Assembly: GCA_037126765.1 (NCBI GenBank)
Contig: JBBCBC010000024.1
Span: forward strand, 19,937,554-20,001,553
Direction of reading: 5' to 3'
Origin: Stenogyne calaminthoides
Lineage: Eukaryota > Streptophyta > Magnoliopsida > Lamiales > Lamiaceae
DNA length: 64,000 bases
Position 1 is the stretch's first letter; every line of letters starts with the position of its first letter. The notes beneath the pieces were generated by a model, which searched no databases, was not told the DNA's origin, and saw only the letters and a program-made list of their open reading frames with translations. The position numbers were made by a program, and so were the translations under genes. Below, piece after piece: positions 45,350 to 57,404 of this stretch.

Positions 45350-45706
45350 AGAGCTGAAGCTGAAGATTGAAGAAGACTGAAGACCAAAGACTGAAGACTC
45401 TTGTAATTCTTTTGTTTTTGTCTTTACTGTTGATAAGTTCATTGTAATCTGTAACTTCAATTACTGTTCATAAGACTGAAGACCAAAAACTTTATCTTTA
45501 TGCTCAAAGATAATACCTCATTATCTTTTTACATGTCTTTATATTTGATATGCCTTATGTTGTGTTGTGAAATTGTAGGGAGAAATGTTGTGAAAATTGT
45601 TGGGAGATTTACCATTCTTGGATTGTAATAGGAAAAACTGAAACCTGAGTATAAGTTAAGTATTTCTGTAACAAGATGGTTTTGGCATCATCAAAAAGGG
45701 GGAAGT
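45350..45706 (+). other. 3' untranslated region and polypurine tract of element C
   Basis: Non-coding. AAAAAGGGGGAAGT lies directly against the 3' LTR at 45693-45706, preceded by GGTTTTGGCATCATC, typical of SIRE-type copia elements. It primes plus-strand cDNA. Confidence 0.85.
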
Positions 45707-46953
45707 TGTTGGGAGATGAATTTAATAAAGAAGATTTTGATTAGATCCCAAAACCCCTGAGTATAACATGTTCAGGATAATCTTGATAGTTGAGTCAGGA
45801 TTCAGTTTTAGAGTGTTCAGGATGTTATCTGCACCATGCATAGTCAGCAGATATAGATCACGATAGATTCTGAAGACTCAGTAAGTTTCTGAAGTTTCTG
45901 AAGTTTCAGTATGAGACTGAGAAACTGAAGTTTCAGTATGAGACTGAGAAACTGAAGACTCAGTATGAGACTGAGAAACTGAAGACTCAGTATGAAGACT
46001 CAGTATAACAGTCAGTATATCTCTGAAGACTCAGAAGACACTGAAGACTCAGAAGACTCAGAAGAATCAGAAGACTCTGAAGACTCAAAAGACTCTAAAG
46101 CCTCAGAAGACTGAAGACTAAAGATACTGAAGACAAAGAAGATATTGAAGGCACAGTAGTTACTGAAGACTAAGTAATCTACTGAATGCTCAGTATAACC
46201 TGAATGTTCCGAGGCACTAAAAATATCTATCTGAAGGATACAACACTGAGAAAAACGCGAATACTTAGAAAAATAGATATTGCCCAAGACATTCTCATGC
46301 AGACAAAAGGAACTAAAACTAAGTGTTGTTAAGGTTATATCACTCAGAGATATTGACCAAAAAGAGCTGTTATGTTTGTCTACATTTACTGAAGGCAAGA
46401 GCCAATCAGAAGAAGATAGCACTGTACTTTACTGACACTGAAAGCGACAGGTCACTGAAGCATGTCTGTAGTACTATGTTCCAGACTACAAAAAGTGGTG
46501 ACCGGCTGCATGAAAAGCATATTGCCTAAAACATGCAAGGGAGTTTCAAACCCTAAAAATAGTCGTTCATTACACACCATAAGAGGAAACTCATGAAGCT
46601 ATCTCTTCCAACGGATAATTTTTCAAGAGTGACCTTGGTGACTGCCTATAAATACTTGTGACCCTCTACATTGAAGGTTACGGGAAATTTGTAAGCAACT
46701 CAAGAGCTCATACTTATTATTGCAAGTTGAAGCACTCGAAAACCCAAGAATTTCCCAAGTGCTTTACATTGAAGAGAGCTCATTCACTAAGCCTAGTTTG
46801 ATAAGATATATCCAAAGCTTAGTAGAGATATCCTAGCCTTTGCATTGTACTTAATTGTAAAGGATATCTCATCCTAGTTGGAAACCAACCAAGAAACCCC
46901 AAACCCTTTGTAAGGTAGTTTGAGTGTGATTGTTGGTGAGTTAGAGTTGTAAA
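45707..46953 (+). repeat. 3' LTR of element C, first part
   Basis: TGTTGGGAGATGAATTT start; 27-bp array at 45885-46005 with clean CAG/CTG; TATA at 46646-46655. Interrupted by element D after GTTGTAAA; the LTR resumes at 56130. Confidence 0.93.
46646..46655 (+). promoter_or_regulatory. TATA box of element C 3' LTR
   Basis: CTATAAATAC followed by TTGTGACCCTCTAC, same place as in A and B. In a 3' LTR it could drive transcription outward, but D is inserted 300 bp downstream. Confidence 0.65.
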
Positions 46954-48805
46954 TGTTGGGATTATACTGAAAAGTATGCTTTTACTTTGTATAATCGAAA
47001 CTGAATTTCCAGACTTATTTACTGAAATAAATTGTTTATCACTGATGCTTTAAATATGATTGAATGTTATATATATTTATTGCATAACTGTTCAATAATT
47101 CGTACGTGTTACACTGTAGTTAATTTAGTGATACCCGATCACAGAAGATTAAATTAACAGTCCCTTGTAACTATAAGTACGCCATTCACGACCTAGATGG
47201 AAATGAACAACCATCTCTAAAGGTTGAGGTGTAAGGCTCAGATTGGTTTGTCTTGATCAAGAGATTACACTAGTGCATGACTGATGCGCTGAATAGGACC
47301 TACAGGAGGATAAATTCTTCAGAACTGAACATGGAAGAATTAGACCTCAGTGGTTCGTTGTTTCTTAACCTTCGTCCCTGAAATAGGATCACGTGGGATC
47401 GGTAACTATTGCTTTGACTTATCATGGGTAGCGAATCAGAGAGAGATTCAATACGTACTTTATCTTGGGCAATATTATTGGTCACATGTGATTGCTAAGA
47501 TTTAATACGAAGAATCGTGTGCAAGTACGCTTGCTTGATTTGCCCCCTTGGGAGGTTCATAAGTTTTATCATACCAAATCTTGCAAGTGGAATTTGTTTC
47601 CGGTATGGATAATAATGTTGAACCGTTCCTCGACCAAGGACAAAAGATATTAATTAACGGAAAGCTATTTCAGTGGCTTGAATTAATTAATGGGCTAGAT
47701 AATCTTAAACACGGGAAATAATGACCGGGAGCCATATTGACTGTAATATGGGTTAAGATGGATAGTGCAATATTAATTATGTAGTGGGATTAATTAATAT
47801 TTATGGGATTGAATTATATTGTGGCTCAATATTAGATATTCAAGATCCATTAGAAGGTCCAATCTTAATTCTCCTAAAGGCCCCCTGAGTAGCCCAACAT
47901 ATAGTCCAATAACTGAAAAGGTGATTAAAATAAAATAAATATTGTTGCTTATATTTCCTCATTAAATTCGAAAATTATGAATAAAAGAGGGAGAAAGATT
48001 TTCTTTGAATTTTGTTATGGAATGAAGATATGTATTCTTGGAATACAAGATTATCTCATTAAATTCAAGAAATCTCCCACTTGGTTATTCATTAAGAGAT
48101 TTTTCGAAATTTTTGGAAAAATAGAGGTAAGAAAGATTTTCTTGATTTTCTTGAAAAGATATTATGGAAGATATGTATTTCTTGAAATACAAGAATATCT
48201 CATAAATTCAAGAAGATCCAAATCTTGGATTCTTGCACCTTAGATTTTTTAAAAATTCTCCATAATAGAGGAGGGTGGATTTTTGTGGAATATTTTAAAT
48301 ATGGGAAAGAGAATATATGAGATATATTCAAGATTTCTTGGTGACCAAGAAAAGTCTTATCCCACATTGAAAAATTCACAAAATTTCGTGCTCCTCCTAT
48401 CCTATAAATAGGGGATGATTAGTTCATTCCCAAGTACAATTCCATGTCTTTTTGAAAATATTAGCAAATCCACAAAAGTGGTGCAACAAAGTTTATTTTT
48501 TCTTTTTGTTAATTGTTCATGAAAGTATCCTTCCACCGGATTGTCGAGCAAGGGCTAAGGGAATACTTGGGAAGTCCTTTTGGTTAGTCCGTCCGACCAA
48601 GTCACCGCCATCCCGAGAGGTACGCTTCACGTAAACTCGTGATTCCGCGTCGTGGTAGGTTTTACGTGGTTTTTATATGCATGATATGTTGTTGTAATTA
48701 TTATTTGAATTAATATAGGATTAATTCATGCTAGTAATAATTAATGAATTAAATTTGTATTTAAATATTCACCCCTAATAGATCTGTGCGAATCATTCCC
48801 CAACA
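46954..48805 (+). repeat. 5' LTR of element D
   Basis: TGTTGGGATTATACTG to CATTCCCCAACA. TATA at 48412-48421 (CTATAAATAG). Immediately after it the sequence ATCGTATCGAGCCAC stands where ATTGGTATCAGAGCCAC (PBS) is expected. Confidence 0.9.
48412..48421 (+). promoter_or_regulatory. TATA box of element D 5' LTR
   Basis: CTATAAATAG followed by GGGATGATTAG; repeated in the 3' LTR at 55749-55758. Confidence 0.7.
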
Positions 48806-50282
48806 ATCGTATCGAGCCACTTTTTTTGCTCTCTGAATTTTATTGTGTAATTTAATTCGTGGGACATTAAATTTGAAATTGATAGTAGAACCTGCTCGAT
48901 CTGCTTTGCGGTATCCAATTGTCATGGATTTTAATGTTTTATTTTGCATGCATATAAACCGTGGTTTTTTAATTCGATTCGCTCGATTTGTTTTTGCCTC
49001 GTGAGAAAATCCACGAGTAGACTAGGATTTGTTTGATTTGATCAATGTAATAGACTAGTCTAGATCTAGGTTTATTTATTTTTTTTGTAAATAAATTGTA
49101 ACCGGATCGGGAAATCGAAGAGATGAAGAATTAAAGGACGAAATCCGAAACCGACGACGGCGCGGGCGCCGCTGCCGGCACGACGGGCGCAGGGGGCGGG
49201 CAGGCGGCCGAGCGCTGAGAGATGCAGCCGGCGCCTCGGGCGGGTGCGTGTTTCAGCCGGGCGGACGCTAACGCCGGCGCGCTACAGACGGGCGTAGGCC
49301 GATGTCGCGGGCGAGGCGGGCGAAGGAAGGCCATGATGCTGCGCAGACGCACACGCCGCCGCCGAGGATCCGGCCTGACTTCCTCGCTGAGGCGTCTTGA
49401 AGGCGCCATGGCGTGCGGGCTCGCCAGTAAAGGCTGTGGCCGCTTAAACCTCTAGGCCAAGCGGCCGGATGCGGGCGCGCATCCCATCATTGCGAGCTGG
49501 CGGGGGGCGGTTCGAGACGGCAGTATTTTTTTCGAGACGAACGAGTGGAGAAATTCGAGACGTGTTTCTTCAAGATCAAGCCAAGAAAAAATCAAACCAT
49601 GACAATTGGATAATTTGTGCCCAATATGTTTATTTTTCTGCTTTTGCTTTATTTATTTGGCGCTTATCTTATGCTTTATTTAATTTGTTTAAATGTGTTT
49701 GCATGAGGGTTGCCAAATGGAAAAATCTCAACTTCAAAATTACTAAGTATGTTTAAATAATTAATTGACAATTTTATTCCGGATAATAAAATTGAATTAA
49801 TTTTGACCTCCATGATTTATTTATTTGTGAATTCTTTTGGAGAAATTCCCCCAACGGGACGGTCAAAAGATAGGTTTCACATGAATGAATTCCAAACGGA
49901 TGATTGTGGGTTATTACTAGTGGCGACGATGACCCTCCCAACGAGGCTCGATCAAAGCGAAATAGTAATCCTCAGATTTAATCATGGTTATTACTTAGGT
50001 ATAAAATTGATATGCATATACTTCTCCGGAGTCCCCGCGAATTTTATATTGGTCAAGTGAGCCAACTATTAATCTGGATATTAAGGGTTTGTAATCGTTT
50101 CTTGTTTGTAACCTGCTTGAATGTGTTTAAATAATGACCCACCCAACGTGGCTTATTTAAACTGTTTTGAGATGTTGGCTGATGCATTGTTCATATTTTT
50201 TTGAGATTTTAAATATGATGCATGTGATCAAACCTTGTGATATATTTGTGCTTATGCATATTATTGTTTATTTCAGTTCATC
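48806..50282 (+). other. Leader of element D with GC-rich island
   Basis: Starts with a degenerate PBS. A GC-rich block at about 49130-49530 stands out from AT-rich surroundings and contains a perfect 8-bp inverted repeat (GGCCGCTT at 49438-49445 with AAGCGGCC at 49459-49466). Open frames inside the block are compositional and have no domains. A long structured leader is usual for the inferred lineage. Confidence 0.6.
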
Positions 50283-51137
50283 ATGTCACAACCTTTTAAT
50301 CCACTGTTCAATATACTGAAAGACAATTTGCTCACTGGAGAAAATTTTGTTGATTGGAATCGAAAACTCACTATTGTCCTCACTGCACAAAGCCATAACT
50401 GGGTTCTGACCACACCTAAACCGGATAAACCATCAGATGAGTCCACTAAAATGGTTAAGAAAGAGTATGCTGACTGGGAGCGGTCTAACGAAATGGCTAA
50501 GTGTACCATCTTGGCTTCTATGTCAGATGTGTTGCAACACCAACACCAGAACGTTGAGACCGCTGCGGAAATCATGACTAGTCTTAAAGCGATGTTTCAA
50601 CATCAGAACCGTGTGGCTCGTCAGATCACCATGAGGGACTTGCTCTCTATGAAAATGGTGGAGGGAACGCCCGTAAGGGAGCACGTTCTCCAGATGATGG
50701 CTCACCTTAATAAACTTGAGGTACTTGGCGCTGAATACGATATCGAGACCCAAATCGATTTCGTGCTCCATTCTCTGCCGAAAAGTTTTGAACAATTCAG
50801 GTTGAACTACCAGATGAATAATCAGAAGTTCTCGATGCCTGATCTGTTGCAAGCTTTAGTCTCGGCAGAGGCGATATTGGGGCAGAAAAGCCAAGCCTTG
50901 GTGGCAAACGGACCTTCTTCTTCTTCTAGACCAAGGGGTGGTAAGAACAAGAAAAGGAACAAAGGCCACAAGCAAGTGAACTCAAGTGTTGCCAATGGCA
51001 AAGATAAGGTGAAGAAAGGTGGTGGAGTGAACAAGCCAGCTAAGGGAAAGTGCTTCAACCAAGGGGTGAGAAAGGACATTGAGGTCACTGTTCTGCACCT
51101 AGAGGGGATGGAAAGAAAGGTAATTCTCACGCACTAG
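50283..51137 (+). pseudogene. Element D gag
   Basis: ATG at 50283 opens MSQPFNPLFNILKDNLLTGE, then the copia gag core: NFVDWNRKLTIVL, EYADWERSNEMAKCTILASM, TSLKAMFQHQNRVARQ, MRDLLSMKMVEGTPVREHVL, MMAHLNKLEVLGAEYDIE, LHSLPKSFEQFRLNYQMNNQ. A basic Lys/Gly-rich stretch (RGGKNKKRNKGHKQ) follows. The zinc knuckle is damaged: KGKCFNQGVRKD replaces the expected CFNCG block, and the frame then shifts. The first 260 residues are uninterrupted, the best-preserved coding piece of D. It would form the particle. Confidence 0.9.
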
Positions 51138-52320
51138 TTGTTGAAACTTGTTTAGCGGCGTGCCTCCCATTTTGTGGGGTGGTGGATACGGATCCACTAA
51201 TCATGTTTGTTTCACATTACAGGGGTTCAAGCGGACCCGGCAACTTAGTGGGAGTGAGGTCCTCATCACACTGGGCGATGCTACGAGAGTGGCAGCTGAA
51301 GCAGTGGGAGAAGTGCACCTGTCTTTTGAAGACAATGTTTTAATTTTTAAGATATTCTTTACGTTCCGGATTTTTAGAAAGAATTCATTTTCAGTTTCTA
51401 AACTTTTATGATGGATATTTTGGTTACTTTTTTAATAAAGTTGTTACCAAATTTAATTTTTGATAAATTTATCTGTCATGGAACGTTGTTGAATGATCTC
51501 TATACAATTAATCGTGCACACCACTCACGAAATGTATCCTATAACACATCAATCAAGCTTTTTGAGAAAAGAAAGTGTTCATCAGACGTGAACGAGACAC
51601 TTCTTTAGCATCTATAAATTGGGTCATATAAATCCAAAGAGGATCCAAAGGTTGGTAAGAGACGGTTCACTAGGGCTTCTCCAAGTTGAACCGATTCCAA
51701 CCTGCGAATCATGTTTGGAAGGTGATATGACCAAGATGGCATTTGGAGCCAAGGGAATGGGGCTAAAGAAGTGTTAGAGATCGTTCACATAGATGTACGT
51801 AGTTCAATGTCAACCAAAGCAAGAGGAGGTTATGAGTAATTTTATTGATGATTACTCAAGGTACATTTTCCTTATGAAGCATGAATCTGAGACCTTTGAG
51901 AAATTCTAAAGAATTTAAGGCTCAAACCAGAGAATCATATGGAAAACGATGTCAAGTCTCTACGATCCGATCGTGGAAGCGAATACCTCAAATATGAGTT
52001 TTTGAACTACTTATCGATGAAGGATTGTATCCACCATCGCATCTTAAACCCCTCAACAAAAACGGGGATTGCAGAGCGAAGCAACATAATTCTTTTGGAA
52101 ATAGTTAGATCAATGATGAGTTATACGGATCTTCCCGAGTCGTTCTGGGGTCATACCTTGGAAAACAGCGACTTACATTCTGAACTTGGTGCTATCCAAA
52201 TCAGTTCCCAGAACCCCAAAGAATTGTGGACCGGGCGCAAGTCTAGTAAGAGACACATGAGAACTTTGGGGGTGTCCGGCCTACGTGTTGGACAAGGAAA
52301 CGGGTAAATTGGATCCTCGA
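51138..52320 (+). pseudogene. Element D protease and integrase
   Basis: The protease region (51180-51330) reads GSTNHVCFTLQGFKRTRQLSGSEVLITLGDATRVAAEAVGEV split here into shorter recognisable blocks, with its catalytic DTG split by a frameshift (VDTD). Integrase zinc finger: KLGHINPKRIQRLVRDGSL and CESCLEGDMTKM near 51620-51730. Core: DDYSRYIFLMKHES-like near 51845, SLRSDRGSEYLKYEF (catalytic Asp) near 51960, GIAERSNIILLEIVRSMMS (catalytic Glu) near 52065. Frameshifts are very frequent, more so than in gag. Confidence 0.8.
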
Positions 52321-54196
52321 TCAGAATTAAGGTTGTTTTGTAGGATACCCCGAGGGAACAAAAGGGTGAATGTTCTATAGTTCCGAAGATCAAAAGGTGG
52401 ACATCCGCACCTTTTAGATTTTGGAAGAAAAACTATAGAACCAAAGAAAACCCGTATGAGATTACCTTAAATGAGCTTAGAGGGCAAACCTCGGTCTTGA
52501 CCGTATTTACTAGATGATATACCAAGCGTACGTTTTCTGGCGGAGCCTCGTTATAGTGGGAGGGTTGTTTGACAGCCCGAGAGATTCATGGGAATAGGAG
52601 AGTCCTCGGACTTGATTCCCGGAATCAGACCCATGGACATATAACGAGGCACTCCAAGATATGGATGCAGATTCTTGGCAAACAAAGAATGAAAGCGAAG
52701 TGGGTTCTATGTTTTCATAATAGAGTGTGGGGAGCTAGTCGAACCACTTAATGGGGTCAAACCCATTAGATGCAAGTGGGTATATAAGAGGAAAAAGGAT
52801 CGGACGGGAAGGTTGAAACCTTTTGAAGCAAGACTAATGGCGAAAGGTTATACTCGTAAAGAATGGGATCGATTATGTGGAAACTTTTTTCCCATACCCA
52901 TGCTTAAGTCCATCCGTATTCTCTTATCGATTGTTTGCATTTTCGACTTTTTGAATCGGCGAATGGATATCAAGACAGTTTTTCCTTAACGGAAGTCTTG
53001 ATAAAGAGATCCATATGCAACAACCCCTAGTTTTCATTGAAACAAAGCCAAGAACACCCGGTTTGTAAAAATCTCAAGAGGTCCATTTACGGACTCAAAC
53101 AGCATCCATAACTTGGAACCAAAGTTTTGATCATATTATAAAGTCTTATGGGTTTTGATCAAAATGAGTTTGAAAGTTGTGTGTATAAAAAAAGCGTCGG
53201 AACGGAGCGCATTGGTATTCTTAAGATCGTCAAGTGAGATCACATTGTGATCATCGGGAACGATGTGAAGGTGTGATCAGACGTAAGGGCATGGTTTTCA
53301 AAACAATTTGATATGAAAGACTTAGGGAAAACCGGACACATCCTTGGGATCAAGATCACAAGAAAAGGATGGTCGGGTTATCGCAAGTTTCATACATAGA
53401 CACTGGTTTTGAAACAATTCAGCATGCAAGATTCCAAGAAAGGATTCGTACCTTTCAGACTTGGAATCCATCTATCCAAGAAAATGTTCCCTAAGACGAA
53501 AAGGAGATAGATGACATGAAAGGTATTCCTTGTGCTTCTACCGTCGGAAACCTTATGTATGCATTCTTTATCTCTTAGAGACCGGATATCTGCTTTGCCA
53601 TAGGCATGGTAGCAAGATATCAAAGTAACCCAGGGAAAGCGCATTTGACGACAGTTAAAAACATTATGAAGTGTCTGAAAAGAACTCGGGATAGAATGTT
53701 GGTTTATCAGTCAGATACTTCAATCCCCATCGGCTACACAGACTCGAATTTCCAATCAGATATAGATTCCAGAAATTATATGCCTCAGTTAGTGTGTTTC
53801 CATTTGGGAAGTGTAGCCATCAAATGGACGAGTGTGAAGCAGAAATGCATCACTGACTCAACCATGGGACTCGGGTAAGTAGCTGCTTGTGAAGCAGTGA
53901 AAGAACCGATTGGGCTCTAGATCTTCTTAGTGGACTTGGATGGTGTTCTGAATTTGACTAGCAATATCTGCTAGGGGCAGTTGCAAATTCAAGAGAACCA
54001 AGAGTCCACGAGTCAAACAAACACATTAAAGGAAATACATCTTATACGAGAAATCGTTAAGAGAGGAGATATAGATGTGGCAAAGATAGCGTCTGAGGAC
54101 AGCCTAGCAGATCCATTCACAAAGCGTTTGCCTCTTAACACATTCGAGGGACATGTGAGTGGAATGGGTGTCAAGACCGTTGCCAATCTGCTTTGA
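52321..54196 (+). pseudogene. Element D reverse transcriptase and RNase H
   Basis: Scattered blocks in order: CKWVYKRKK-like near 52770, LMAKGYTRKEWDRL near 52835, NGSLDKEIHMQQP near 52990, KDLGKTGHILGIKI-like near 53320, then the better preserved MVARYQSNPGKAHLTTVKNI and GYTDSNFQSDIDS (RNase H first Asp) at 53606-53760. It ends ASEDSLADPFTKRLPLNTFE and GMGVKTVANLL at 54196. The YVDD box is not recognisable. Many indels lie at motifs that would contain CAG/CTG in relatives, so some damage may be sequencing error. Confidence 0.78.
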
Positions 54197-54306
54197 GTAT
54201 AAGTGGGAGAAATTATTAGGTTCGTGTAGGTGACATTAGATGTCACGGACTACTCGAGACGTGTTGTAGTATACTTAAAAGCGACTTTTGAGTATAAGTG
54301 GGAGAT

Positions 54307-56129
54307 TGTTGGGATTATCTTTGAAAAGTATGCTTTTACTTTGTATAATCGAAAACAATTTCCGCACTTATTTATCAAATAAATTGTTTATCATCGATGC
54401 TTTAAATATGATTGAATGTTATATATATTTATTGCATAACTGCTCAATAATTAAATGCGTGTTACATCAGAAGTTAATTTAGTGATACCCGATCACGTAA
54501 GATTAAATTAACAAAGTCCCTTTGTAACTATAAGTACGCCATTCACGACCTAGATGGAAATGAACAACCATCACGAAAGGTTGAGGTGTAAGGCTCGATT
54601 GGTTTGTCTTGATCAAGAGATTACACTTTAGTGCATGGTGATCTTTTGAATAGGACCTCTGGGGAGGATAAATTCTTGAATCGAACATGGAAGAATTAGA
54701 CCTCGGTGGTTCGTTGTTTCTTAACCTTCGCCCCTAAATAGGATCACGTGGGATCGGTAACTATTGCTTTGACTTATCATGGGTAGCGAATCGAGAGAGA
54801 TTCAATCGTACTTTATCTTGGGCAATATTATTGGTCACATGTGATTGCTAAGATTTAATATGAAGAATCGTGTGCAAGTACGCTTGCTTGATTTTGATTT
54901 GCCCTTGGGAGGTTCATAAGTTTTATCATACCAAATCTTGCAAGTGGAATTTGTTTCCTGGTATGGATAATAATGTTGAACCGTTCCTCGACCAAGGACA
55001 AAAGATATTAATTAATGGAAAGCTATTTCAATGGCTTGAATTAATTAATGGGCTAGATAATCTTAAACACGGAAATAATGACCTTGAGCCATATTGATTG
55101 TAATATGGGTTAAGATGGATAGTGCAATATTAATTATGTAGTGAGATTAATTAATATTTATGGGCTTGAATTATATTGTGGCTCAATATTAGATATTCAA
55201 GATCCATTAGAAGGTCCAATCTTAATTCTCCTAAAGGCCCCCGAGTAGCCCAACATATAGTCCAATAACTCGAAAAGGTGATTAAAATAAAATAAATATT
55301 GTTGCTTATATTTCCTCATTAAATTAAAATTATGAATAAAAGAGGAGAAAGATTTTCTTTGAATTTTGTTATGGAATGAAGATATGTATTCTTGGAATAC
55401 AAGATTATCTCATTAAATTCAAGAAATCTCCCACTTGGTTATTCATTAAGAGATTTTCAAATTTTTGGAAAATAGAGGGCAAGAAAGATTTTCTTGATTT
55501 TCTTGAAAAGATATTATGGAAGATATGTATTTCTTGAAATACAAGAATATCTCATAAATTCAAGAAGATCCAAATCTTGGATTTTTGCACCTTAGATTTT
55601 TTCTTTAAAATTCTCCATAATAGAGGAGGTGGATTTTTGTGGAATATTTTAATTATGGGAAAGAGAATATATGGGATATATTCAAGATTTCTTGGTGACC
55701 AAGAAAAGTCTTATCCCACATTGAAAAAATTCACAAAATTTCGAAATCCTATAAATAGGGGATGATTAGTTCATTCCCAAATTTTCCATGTCTTTGGAAA
55801 TATTAGCAAATCCACAAAAGTGGTGCAACAAAGTTTATTTTTTCCTTTGGTTAATTGTTCCTATTGTCGAGCAAGGGCTAAGGAATACTTGGGAAGTCCT
55901 TTTGGTTAGTCCGTCCGAATCGAAGTCACTTCGCCATCCCGAGAGGTAATGCTTCACGTAAACTCGTGAGATTCCGCATGAGGTTTTACGTGATTTTTTA
56001 TATGCATGATATGTTGTTGTAATTATTATTTGAATTAATATAGGATTAATTCATGCTAGTAATAATTAATGAATTAAATTTGTATTTAAATATTCACCCA
56101 AATAGATCTGCAGCTAATCATTCCCAACA
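54307..56129 (+). repeat. 3' LTR of element D
   Basis: TGTTGGGATTATCTTTG to CATTCCCAACA. It aligns fully with the 5' LTR; most differences are CAG/CTG sites (for example ACTGAAATAA against ATCAAATAA, CTCAGTGG against CTCGGTGG). TATA at 55749-55758. Confidence 0.9.
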
Positions 56130-57399
56130 AAGAAGAGTTAGTAAACTACATTGAGGTAGTGTAAAAACTCTGCAGAAGAAGTGAGTAAACTATCTTGGAT
56201 AGTCGTAAAAGCTTGTGTGTGTTTGAGTAAGTAAACTACGAGGTAGTGTAAAGCTCAAAGTAGAAAGATTNNNNNNNNNNNNNNNNNNNNNNNNNNNNNN
56301 NNNNNNNNNNNNNNNNNNNNNNNNNNNNNNNNNNNNNNNNNNNNNNNNNNNNNNNNNNNNNNNNNNNNNNNNNNNNNNNNNNNNNNNNNNNNNNNNNNNN
56401 NNNNNNNNNNNNNNNNNNNNNNNNNNNNNNNNNNNNNNNNNNNNNNNNNNNNNNNNNNNNNNNNNNNNNNNNNNNNNNNNNNNNNNNNNNNNNNNNNNNN
56501 NNNNNNNNNNNNNNNNNNNNNNNNNNNNNNNNNNNNNNNNNNNNNNNNNNNNNNNNNNNNNNNNNNNNNNNNNNNNNNNNNNNNNNNNNNNNNNNNNNNN
56601 NNNNNNNNNNNNNNNNNNNNNNNNNNNNNNNNNNNNNNNNNNNNNNNNNNNNNNNNNNNNNNNNNNNNNNNNNNNNNNNNNNNNNNNNNNNNNNNNNNNN
56701 NNNNNNNNNNNNNNNNNNNNNNNNNNNNNNNNNNNNNNNNNNNNNNNNNNNNNNNNNNNNNNNNNNNNNNGTGTGTGTTTGAGTAAGTAAACTACATGAG
56801 GTAGTCGAAAGCTCAAAGTAGAAAGATTAGTAAACTACATTGAGGTAGTCAGAAAACCTTAGGAAGTGGTTAAGGAATTTCTCTGAAAGTTCAGAGAAAG
56901 TGGACGTAGGAGCTTGAGTCTCTGAACCACTATAAATTCTTTGTGTTGTTTGCTTTACGCTCGCATTGATTATACATTGCATATCTTTAACTGAAAGCAT
57001 ATTTTCACTGATATTCAGTTGGAATCAATCCGCTGAACTTGCATCTAACTGAATCACAGCCTTAATCACTATTTCATTAAAAGGAGGGTTTTTCAGCAAA
57101 GCTTAAAACGAGTATAAACTTAGGGCCAACCATTCCGCACATCTGAGTAGCTATCCTAAAGAACTCGGGATCTCTAAAACTTCGAGGCTCGATTGGGATT
57201 ATCTCGAGGCTTCTTGAAAAGCGGCTTCGGATCACTTTGTCTCGTGTAAACTTTGACTCAGGGCATCTGTGCTTCTCAGGGCCAAATCATCAGGACAACC
57301 TGACCCATCTGACCTCAGTGAAGAAAAGTTTTAAAATTCACTGAACACATGTATTTCCCCCCCATACACGTGTAAGACTCGTTTGCACCGGGACCAACA
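56130..57399 (+). repeat. 3' LTR of element C, second part
   Basis: Continues the LTR after D with the GAGTTAGTAAACTACATTGAGG block and ends CGGGACCAACA at 57399, followed by TACAC. It contains the 500-N gap, whose flanks repeat the same LTR sequence. Confidence 0.92.
56271..56770. other. Assembly gap of exactly 500 N
   Basis: 500 unknown bases. The sequence left of it (about 56216-56270) and right of it (56771-56828) are two versions of one LTR stretch beginning GTGTGTGTTTGAGTAAG, so the gap is probably a failed join with no real missing DNA. Confidence 0.95.
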
Positions 57400-57404
57400 T
57401 ACAC

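Larger units (their letters stand above)
46954..56129 (+). mobile_element. Ty1/copia element D (Angela-like) nested in C's 3' LTR
   Basis: Full element of 9.2 kb: LTRs 46954-48805 (1,852 bp) and 54307-56129 (1,823 bp), degenerate PBS, GC-rich leader, gag, protease, integrase, reverse transcriptase, RNase H and purine tract AAGTGGGAGAT. The flanks are GTAAA (left) and AAGAA (right); the LTR in which it sits normally reads GTTGTAAAGAGTTAG, so GTAAA is the expected duplication and the right copy looks altered. Long LTRs and leader suggest the Angela lineage (inferred). Confidence 0.92.
37929..57399 (+). mobile_element. Non-autonomous copia element C (gag + env-like), containing D
   Basis: Same family and same internal deletion as B, in opposite orientation. 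It has a 5' LTR shortened to 618 bp, PBS, gag with zinc knuckle, reverse transcriptase/RNase H scar, env-like ORF, purine tract AAAAAGGGGGAAGT and a 3' LTR split by element D. A perfect 5-bp target duplication TACAC (37924-37928 and 57400-57404) proves both outer boundaries. The different duplication from B shows a separate insertion rather than an inverted copy. Confidence 0.95.

Noticed and set aside
27464..45706. B and C as a single inverted duplication
   Set aside because: Each has its own outer boundary and a different target duplication, and their gag deletions differ.
46012..46422. Ser/Glu-rich frame (SSESSVSSES) on the minus strand
   Set aside because: Antisense reading of the CAG/GACTCAGAA array in the C LTR.
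47977..48243. Plus-strand frame in the D LTR
   Set aside because: AT-rich LTR sequence; broken in the partner LTR at 55330-55600.
49131..49455. Arg/Ala-rich frames on both strands in the GC-rich block
   Set aside because: GC-rich DNA lacks stops on both strands; no domain, and it lies in a retrotransposon leader.
49400..49530. Possible tRNA (GGTTCGAGAC loop-like motif)
   Set aside because: No matching acceptor, D and anticodon stems could be laid out around it.
56190..56816. Apparent frame across the N gap
   Set aside because: Made almost entirely of unknown residues.
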